A DNA stretch of 43,693 bases, taken from assembly GCF_013300725.1 (NCBI RefSeq), contig NZ_JAAIMM010000028.1, forward strand, positions 1 through 43,693, in the 5' to 3' direction. A program made the position numbers and the translations under genes. The notes beneath the pieces were generated by a model that was given only the letters and a program-made list of their open reading frames with translations, had not been told where the DNA came from and made no database searches. Shown in pieces: positions 39,335-43,693 of this stretch. Numbering within the stretch: position 1 is the stretch's first letter; each line of letters begins with the position of its first letter. Origin of the DNA: Allocoprococcus comes (lineage in GTDB: Bacteria > Bacillota > Clostridia > Lachnospirales > Lachnospiraceae).

Positions 39335-39577
39335 TTACAATATTCTTAATATTACAATTCTATTTCGAACGGATAGCATCTCTGCTATATTTTCAAAATC
39401 CATCCCCGTCAGCTCTACTATTTTTTGCAAACGGTATGACACTGACCGAGAGTGCCCCCCCATTAGCTCTGAAGTTTTCCGAATGCTTTGTTTATGATTC
39501 AGGTAACATTCAAGCTTAGCAATACAATTCTCTGTTAGTATGTTTCGAAAATGCTCTGTTTCTTTTACATACTGTAT
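39335..39577 (-). pseudogene. 3' remnant of a PucR/CdaR-type regulator gene
   Basis: The minus strand reads an 80-codon frame with no start, beginning right at the M42 stop and in the same frame: HFRNILTENCIAKLECYL, NHKQSIRKTSELMGGHSRSV, SYRLQKIVELTGMDFENIAE. This is the C-terminal HTH_30 domain of PucR regulators. The N-terminal part of the gene is missing. Codons 39464-39522 are the right copy of the repeat flanking the AbiE pair. Confidence 0.8.
39464..39522 (-). repeat. 59-bp direct repeat flanking the AbiE pair, right copy
   Basis: 57 of 59 bases match 37491-37549. It is embedded in the longer PucR HTH remnant, so this is the donor-like side. Confidence 0.92.
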
Positions 39578-40654
39578 TTAAAAACTCATAACCTGCTCTT
39601 CGTCAAGTCTTTTAAGAATTTCGCATGCCAGCTTAACAGCGTTATCAAAGTCGCTATAAGCTGAAATTCCGTAATGTGTATGTGCATAGCGGACCGGAAC
39701 TCCGATAACGATGACCGGAACTGCTTTTTCAGTCAGATGTATAGCTGCACCATTGGTTGAGCCGGCACTACGAACTGCATCTTGAACCGGAATACCAAGC
39801 TTTTCTGCCAGATCCAGTGCATATCTTTGATAATGCGGATTGGTGATCATGCGGGCATCAATGTGACGCAGCATCGGTCCTCGCTTGATAGCTGTCTGAA
39901 CCATATACGACTCAACGCAGGTATCATCTGCCGGGCAGCCTTCAAAAACAATTGCGATATCCGGCTTGATTACCTGTGCTGTCACGGTGGCACCGCGTAC
40001 ACCAACTTCTTCCTGTGCTGCACAAGCGCCAACAATATCCACATTCAGCTCCTGACCAGCCAGGGTATGCATAGTCTTAAGAATTGCCGCACATCCCAGA
40101 CGGCAGTCAAAGCTCTTGCCAACCATCAGATCTGTGGTTTCTGAATATGTAAATGTCACATCCGGCACTACGGGTTCACCGATACGAATGCCGAACTTTT
40201 CAACCGCCTCTTCTTTAGAAACAGCGCCAACATCTACCGTGATATCTTTCATATCCAGAGGTGCTTTACGCTCCTGCTCTGTCATGAAATGCGGAGGCTT
40301 GCTGGCAGTAAGCCCCGGAATATATTCTCCGAACCGGTTGCGAACCAAGACTTTATGAGCCGGAATATTGTGGTTAACCCAACCTCCGATCTGAATGATG
40401 CGGAGAGTTCCGTTTGGGCAGATAGCCTGCACCATAAACCCAACCTCATCACTATGTGCGTCAAGCTGAACAACCGGACGTTTGCCGTTATTTTCTTTAC
40501 GGCGGATATACAGGTTGCGCATGCGATCTTCAGTAATTTCTCCGAGTCCTTCTGCGTAAGGACGAATCGCTGCAACCACTTCATCTTCGAAACCGGATGT
40601 ACCGTTTGCATTTGAAATTGCTGCAATCATTTCCAGCGTTGTTTTTTTATCCAT
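39578..40654 (-). CDS. M42-family metallopeptidase (glutamyl aminopeptidase/endoglucanase type)
   Basis: 358 aa. Metal and catalytic residues of M42 are in place: His67 (LDAHSDEVG), Asp183 (SFDCRLGC), the Glu pair in AAQEEVGVRG (215-216), the FEG motif and His in YAHTHYG. Such enzymes are large tetrahedral aminopeptidases in the cytoplasm. GAGAGG lies 7 nt upstream of the ATG. It starts 12 bp after the creatininase-family gene, so the two form an operon. Release of an amino acid from a product of the partner enzyme is a possible joint role. Confidence 0.88.
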   Translation of the reverse strand: MDKKTTLEMIAAISNANGTSGFEDEVVAAIRPYAEGLGEITEDRMRNLYIRRKENNGKRPVVQLDAHSDEVGFMVQAICPNGTLRIIQIGGWVNHNIPAHKVLVRNRFGEYIPGLTASKPPHFMTEQERKAPLDMKDITVDVGAVSKEEAVEKFGIRIGEPVVPDVTFTYSETTDLMVGKSFDCRLGCAAILKTMHTLAGQELNVDIVGACAAQEEVGVRGATVTAQVIKPDIAIVFEGCPADDTCVESYMVQTAIKRGPMLRHIDARMITNPHYQRYALDLAEKLGIPVQDAVRSAGSTNGAAIHLTEKAVPVIVIGVPVRYAHTHYGISAYSDFDNAVKLACEILKRLDEEQVMSF

Positions 40655-40666
40655 TCTGACACCTCT

Positions 40667-41428
40667 CTATGAAAGTTTTACGTTCTTGAATTCTTCCATG
40701 AAATCAACAATATAGTTTGCTGTGGTCTCAAGCATCTCCTTGCCCCACTCTTCTGTAGCGGTACTCGGATGATCCGGTCCGATCCAGCCGCTGTCTGTTA
40801 CATGCGGAGTATTGCGTATAATATCAACGTTAACTCCCTTGAACTCAACAGAACGGAAACCGGTTGTCTTCAGATTATCAGACAGGTGCTTAAACTGGAG
40901 TTCACCACCTATCTCACTCTTATCAACTAAAGACGGATCAATTCCAAGAATCGCAGCTGTTTCCTCACCACCGCCGTGGCCGCCTTTCCACGCCGGGTTC
41001 ATATCCCATGCCATCAGCCACCAGTTAAGCATAGCCACCAGACAGCCCTTATCTTCGAATTCCATGCCAAGGCGTTCAATCATCTTGATGTTTCCGCCAT
41101 GTCCGTTCAGAAAAACGAATTTTCTTGCGCCGTGACGATACAGACTCAGAAAAATCTGGCGACAAAACTGATAGAGTACCTCATTGTCAATATCAATTGT
41201 ACCCGGATATGGAGCTAAACACTGGCAGGAACCATATGGAATGGTCGGAGCAATCAAAACATCACTCTTCTTCTCAATTTTCTCCAGCAAATGCTCCGGA
41301 ATCAGTGTATCGGTTCCTAGTGGCATGTGACGGCCGTGACACTCAATACTTCCGATAGAAATAAGTACCATATCGTTTTTTTCAAAATATTCTTGAGCTT
41401 TCGGCCAGGTCAAATTTGTAAGTCTCAT
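40667..41428 (-). CDS. Creatininase-family amidohydrolase
   Basis: 253 aa. The family's metal-binding residues are clear: GSIECHGRHMPLGTDT (Glu29, His31/His34, Asp40), NGHGGN and GGHGGGEETA. Creatininase-fold enzymes open cyclic amides or remove formyl/amide groups (creatinine, FAPy, mycofactocin-type peptide cleavage). The substrate here is not certain. It heads a two-gene operon with the M42 peptidase, from a consensus promoter, and is divergent from a GntR/FCD regulator that probably controls it. Confidence 0.88.
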   Translation of the reverse strand: MRLTNLTWPKAQEYFEKNDMVLISIGSIECHGRHMPLGTDTLIPEHLLEKIEKKSDVLIAPTIPYGSCQCLAPYPGTIDIDNEVLYQFCRQIFLSLYRHGARKFVFLNGHGGNIKMIERLGMEFEDKGCLVAMLNWWLMAWDMNPAWKGGHGGGEETAAILGIDPSLVDKSEIGGELQFKHLSDNLKTTGFRSVEFKGVNVDIIRNTPHVTDSGWIGPDHPSTATEEWGKEMLETTANYIVDFMEEFKNVKLS

Positions 41429-41592
41429 AAGTTCTCTCCTTCCTACTATAATTATTCTTCTCTGCTGAAAATCGGACTATTCGGAAACCAGACAGTCCGA
41501 CATCCATCAATTACTGCGTTGCCTCCTATTCCCCTTTAGGATTTACTTTTTTTATGACAATGCAGAATTTTTGAGCTACGCTTGATAACCCA

Positions 41593-41621
41593 AGTATAGT
41601 CCAGGCAAATATGATTGTCAA
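41593..41621 (-). promoter_or_regulatory. Promoter of the creatininase/M42 operon
   Basis: Minus-strand TTGACA (complement of 41616-41621), 17-nt spacer and TATACT (complement of 41593-41598), about 165 bp upstream of the creatininase start, so the leader is long. Confidence 0.75.
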
Positions 41622-41636
41622 CAATTTCAACTTAAT

Positions 41637-41672
41637 GTTAACAGCATAAAAAATGCTTTCGTTTTAGTTAAC
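41637..41672. promoter_or_regulatory. Two GTTAAC palindromes in the divergent region
   Basis: GTTAAC occurs at 41637-41642 and 41667-41672, 30 bp apart (about three helix turns), around an AGCAT/ATGCT hairpin. The right one lies between the -35 and -10 of the rightward promoter. They may be operators of the GntR regulator; this is inference. Confidence 0.4.
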
Positions 41673-41679
41673 AATCTAC

Positions 41680-41685
41680 TATAAT
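41680..41685 (+). promoter_or_regulatory. -10 element of the GntR/FCD gene
   Basis: A perfect TATAAT 165 bp upstream of the gene. The -35 (about 41657-41662) is weak. The leader between holds a 22-codon frame. Confidence 0.5.
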
Positions 41686-41759
41686 TATAATAAGTTTTTA
41701 GCTAACGGACAAAAGACATCCGTGTAGTCGTTTCTACTAAATTAGTAAGGAAATGGAAC

Positions 41760-41828
41760 ATGCGAAAAATTGGCGGTATGTTCTACTACGAACCAAGCGC
41801 ACCTATTGAAACCGGATACTTATTCTGA
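41760..41828 (+). CDS. Possible 22-aa leader peptide
   Basis: ATG at 41760 with AAGGAA 7 nt upstream opens a 22-codon frame (MRKIGGMFYYEPS... ending GYLF) that stops 17 bp before the GntR/FCD start. It may be a real leader peptide or the remnant of a longer gene; I do not recognise it. Confidence 0.3.
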   Translation: MRKIGGMFYYEPSAPIETGYLF

Positions 41829-41845
41829 AAATTTATGAGGTAAAT

Positions 41846-42604
41846 ATGCAGAAACAACGAAAAACATCAAATACTACTACATCAGAAATTGTTCTTGAAT
41901 CTCTGCGGGAGCAGATCATCAATGGGATCCTTCAGCCTCAGGAAAAACTGGTAGAGGCTGAAATTGCCCGGAAATTCGGGCTCAGCCGAGGTCCTGTGCG
42001 CGAAGCGCTCCGACAGCTTGCTGTCGAAGGTTTAGTCGATTACTGTCCTAATAAAGGATGTACAGTCGCACTGCTTTCTCCACAAGACGCTTATGAAGTC
42101 TTTTTTCTGCGCGGCAGCCTTGAAAAACTGGCGATCCAGAAAAGCAACTGCCTCCTCAGTGACTATAGTCTCATGATAATGGAAGCCAGCATTGAAGAAT
42201 TTCGAAAGGCTATTCTCGAAGGTAATACTATGAAGGCTGTTCGTGCAGATGAGAAATTCCACCTGCAGATCATTCGCTCAGCCCAGCTTAACCGACTGAC
42301 CAAAATGTGGGAGTTGCTGAGTCCACTGAATGGTGCCATGTTCCTCTCGGTTCAGAATGCCAATCGCTTTGGACTGTTAAGCGGAGATGCTGAAACGCTT
42401 CAGAATGTCAAATGCTTAGAACCAAACACACCGGATCCAAGTACCGCTCATAACGGAGGCACTGCAGTATGGACACACCAATGCCTGTTGGAGGCCATCC
42501 GGATTAACGATATCCAGGCAACCTGTGCTCTTCTGGACCAGCATTATGAAGAAACCGGCAGACGTGTATACAGACTTTCACTCATGAAAGAACAGGGTTT
42601 TTGA
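41846..42604 (+). CDS. GntR-family regulator with FCD effector domain
   Basis: 252 aa. The N-terminal winged helix reads EIVLESLREQIINGILQPQE then LVEAEIARKFGLSRGPVREALRQL. An FCD domain follows at about 85-240 with the metal-ligand pattern ADEKFH, WTHQCLLEAI and DQHYEE. The FCD domain carries a loop of about 30 residues (LEPNTPDPSTAHNGG) longer than usual. It is divergent from the creatininase/M42 operon, its probable target. A riboswitch on the other strand runs toward its 3' end. Confidence 0.88.
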   Translation: MQKQRKTSNTTTSEIVLESLREQIINGILQPQEKLVEAEIARKFGLSRGPVREALRQLAVEGLVDYCPNKGCTVALLSPQDAYEVFFLRGSLEKLAIQKSNCLLSDYSLMIMEASIEEFRKAILEGNTMKAVRADEKFHLQIIRSAQLNRLTKMWELLSPLNGAMFLSVQNANRFGLLSGDAETLQNVKCLEPNTPDPSTAHNGGTAVWTHQCLLEAIRINDIQATCALLDQHYEETGRRVYRLSLMKEQGF

Positions 42605-42698
42605 TCTGTTTCATTAATAACAGATGTCAGAACTCTAAACTATCTGCATTCAAAAGGAAATACTTCATTCCCATGATGACAAATCCTTCATCATTTCT

Positions 42699-42772
42699 CC
42701 AAGGTTTCTTGCTGCCATTTAACAGGCCCTTTAGCTTTGCGTCTCAGACTTTCGTCTGATTTGCCATTTCAC
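42699..42772 (-). ncRNA. c-di-GMP-I riboswitch (GEMM), minus strand
   Basis: On the minus strand: GGCAAA, a P2 stem UCAGAC-GAAA-GUCUGA with a GNRA tetraloop, the invariant GACGCAAAGC, then GGGCCU and a P3-like AUGGCAGC...GAAACC. These are the core blocks of the c-di-GMP-I aptamer in the right order and spacing. The downstream (leftward) sequence is only the 3' end of the GntR/FCD gene, on the other strand: no minus-strand gene follows. An ATGATGA/TCATCAT hairpin (42674-42695) lies directly downstream but without a T run. Confidence 0.85.
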
Positions 42773-42904
42773 TTATTATTTTTTATTTGAAAACTAATTT
42801 TATTTTACGCCCATATTTCTTTGCATAGAAGAAAAAGCATTATCGCTTTAACGTAAAAAACTTGTTGTTTTTTTCGGAAAACTTATTCTGTCTTTCAACT
42901 TTTG

Positions 42905-42913
42905 TGATATAAT
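42905..42913 (+). promoter_or_regulatory. Extended -10 promoter of the CHASE gene
   Basis: TGATATAAT, about 45 bp upstream of the start. The stretch 42773-42904 is AT-rich, with no gene. Confidence 0.55.
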
Positions 42914-42956
42914 GCTTCATTATAAAAAATCCCATGGATAAAATGAGGTGAACCAG

Positions 42957-43655
42957 GTGAAAAAGAAAACACTTGTGCCTCTTATCGGTTTTTTACTGGG
43001 CATATGCCTTGTTAGTTTAATTGTATACAAAACAGACACCCATGAAAAAGAGCAGAGACACATAACAGCACAATTAAATGTAGTCACCTATGGTGAACGC
43101 ATAAAGAATGAAATTACAGCTGGAATTGAGATTACGGATGCTTTGAAGCAGATCTTAATAAGTGAAGATGGTGACATCTATCATTTTGAAACGATTGCCG
43201 GAAATCTTATATCTGATTCTATTGAAAGCATACAACTTGCTCCTAATGGTGTTGTAACCGATATTTATCCGGCTGCTGGAAATGAGGCAGGTAAGATTGA
43301 TCTGATCCATGATAAAGACCGTGGAAAGATTTCCTGTTATGCTAGAGACAACCATACAATCATTACACAAGGTCCCTTCAAATTGAAACAGGGCGGATAT
43401 GGAATTGCCGTCCGCAATCCAGTCTACCTGAAAGATAAAAATGATCAAGAGTATTTCTGGGGATTTACTATCGTTATCCTGCGTATTCCGGACATTTTTT
43501 CAGACTCGATCCATGCACTTTCAGATTTTGGATATGAATATAGAATTTTAAAAACAGTTACTCCCTGGAGTGACACTTATAAAGTGGTTTATCAGTCGGA
43601 TGATCAAATAAACCATCCTGTTTCTTATACTTTTACAATAGATAATATGAAGTGA
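42957..43655 (+). CDS. Membrane CHASE-domain protein ending before its output domain
   Basis: 232 aa. One N-terminal helix (LVPLIGFLLGICLVSLIVY) and an extracytoplasmic CHASE sensor domain (SIQLAPNGVVTDIYPAAGN, then DRGKISCYARDNHTIITQGPF and GGYGIAVRNPVYL). CHASE normally precedes GGDEF/EAL, kinase or cyclase domains after a second helix; here a TGA after IDNMK ends the protein before that helix. The GTG at 42957 has GAGG 8 nt upstream; a GTG at 42948 is inside that site. A c-di-GMP riboswitch lies 185 bp upstream on the other strand, so the lost output domain may have been a diguanylate cyclase. That is inference. Confidence 0.8.
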   Translation: MKKKTLVPLIGFLLGICLVSLIVYKTDTHEKEQRHITAQLNVVTYGERIKNEITAGIEITDALKQILISEDGDIYHFETIAGNLISDSIESIQLAPNGVVTDIYPAAGNEAGKIDLIHDKDRGKISCYARDNHTIITQGPFKLKQGGYGIAVRNPVYLKDKNDQEYFWGFTIVILRIPDIFSDSIHALSDFGYEYRILKTVTPWSDTYKVVYQSDDQINHPVSYTFTIDNMK

Positions 43656-43693
43656 CCTCACATTTGTAGCAACGTGGATTTACCTGTATACTA

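Noticed and set aside
39222-39497. Plus-strand frame of 91 codons right of the AbiE pair
   Set aside because: The minus strand here encodes a recognisable PucR HTH, so the plus frame is a shadow.
37491-39522. The 59-bp repeats as insertion-sequence ends
   Set aside because: They are direct rather than inverted, encode protein-like PucR sequence, and no transposase lies between.

Overview
This window reads as chromosomal DNA of a low-to-mid GC Gram-positive gut anaerobe, most likely a Lachnospiraceae member. The basis is strong AGGAGG ribosome binding sites, GTG/TTG starts, Clostridia-type protein families (DUF4860 pilus protein, CD1871A-type CXXC peptide, DsdA, YitT), a CcpA cre box and a c-di-GMP-I riboswitch. 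The genus is inference. I recognised no tRNA, rRNA, CRISPR array or intact insertion sequence.

Layout. 1-7.1 kb: the start of a leftward gene, a BTAD-family regulator with a degenerate C-terminal GGDEF-like domain plus a small unknown protein (leftward), and divergently a compact type IV pilus operon: transglutaminase-like lipoprotein, PilC/GspF, four small pilin-like or DUF4860 proteins, PilT-type ATPase. A lone classical prepilin lies 16 kb away at 23.4-24.1 kb. 7.1-13.3 kb: Hpt protein, a GntR(YtrA)/DUF5808 membrane protein pair with a 31-bp operator-like palindrome, an HD phosphohydrolase, an Rpn nuclease remnant, a GNAT enzyme and an AAA-ATPase/PD-(D/E)XK protein. 13.4-18.2 kb: sucrose module scrR-scrA-scrB (LacI repressor, PTS EIIBCA, GH32 hydrolase) with a perfect cre-consensus box. 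18.2-21.9 kb: agmatinase-family ureohydrolase plus YjiH-type membrane protein, divergent from a LysR regulator, with an inverted repeat about 63 bp upstream of the predicted start point.

22-32.3 kb is a mosaic. An intact MFS gene is followed by a glsA tail remnant, the pilin and a dsdA-leader remnant; after a heterodimeric ABC exporter and a LysR gene come an MFS tail remnant, intact glsA, a flavodoxin-like gene, and the dsdA leader with intact dsdA. The order of repeats fits an old tandem duplication of about 7 kb with reciprocal loss.

32.3-37.4 kb: YitT membrane protein, a two-component system, and divergently a redox cluster of a 46-aa CXXC peptide, a NapH/CcoG-like membrane Fe-S protein and a TlpA-like thioredoxin lipoprotein. 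37.5-39.5 kb: an AbiE-type toxin-antitoxin pair between two 59-bp direct repeats that are both pieces of a PucR-type HTH gene. 39.5-43.7 kb: M42 peptidase and creatininase-family amidohydrolase (leftward), a GntR/FCD regulator (rightward), an orphan c-di-GMP-I riboswitch facing back into the 3' end of that regulator gene, and a CHASE-domain protein that stops before any output domain.

The most unusual items are the reciprocal MFS/glsA/dsdA remnants, the PucR-fragment repeats around the AbiE pair, the orphan riboswitch, and the CXXC peptide/Fe-S/TlpA electron-transfer cluster.
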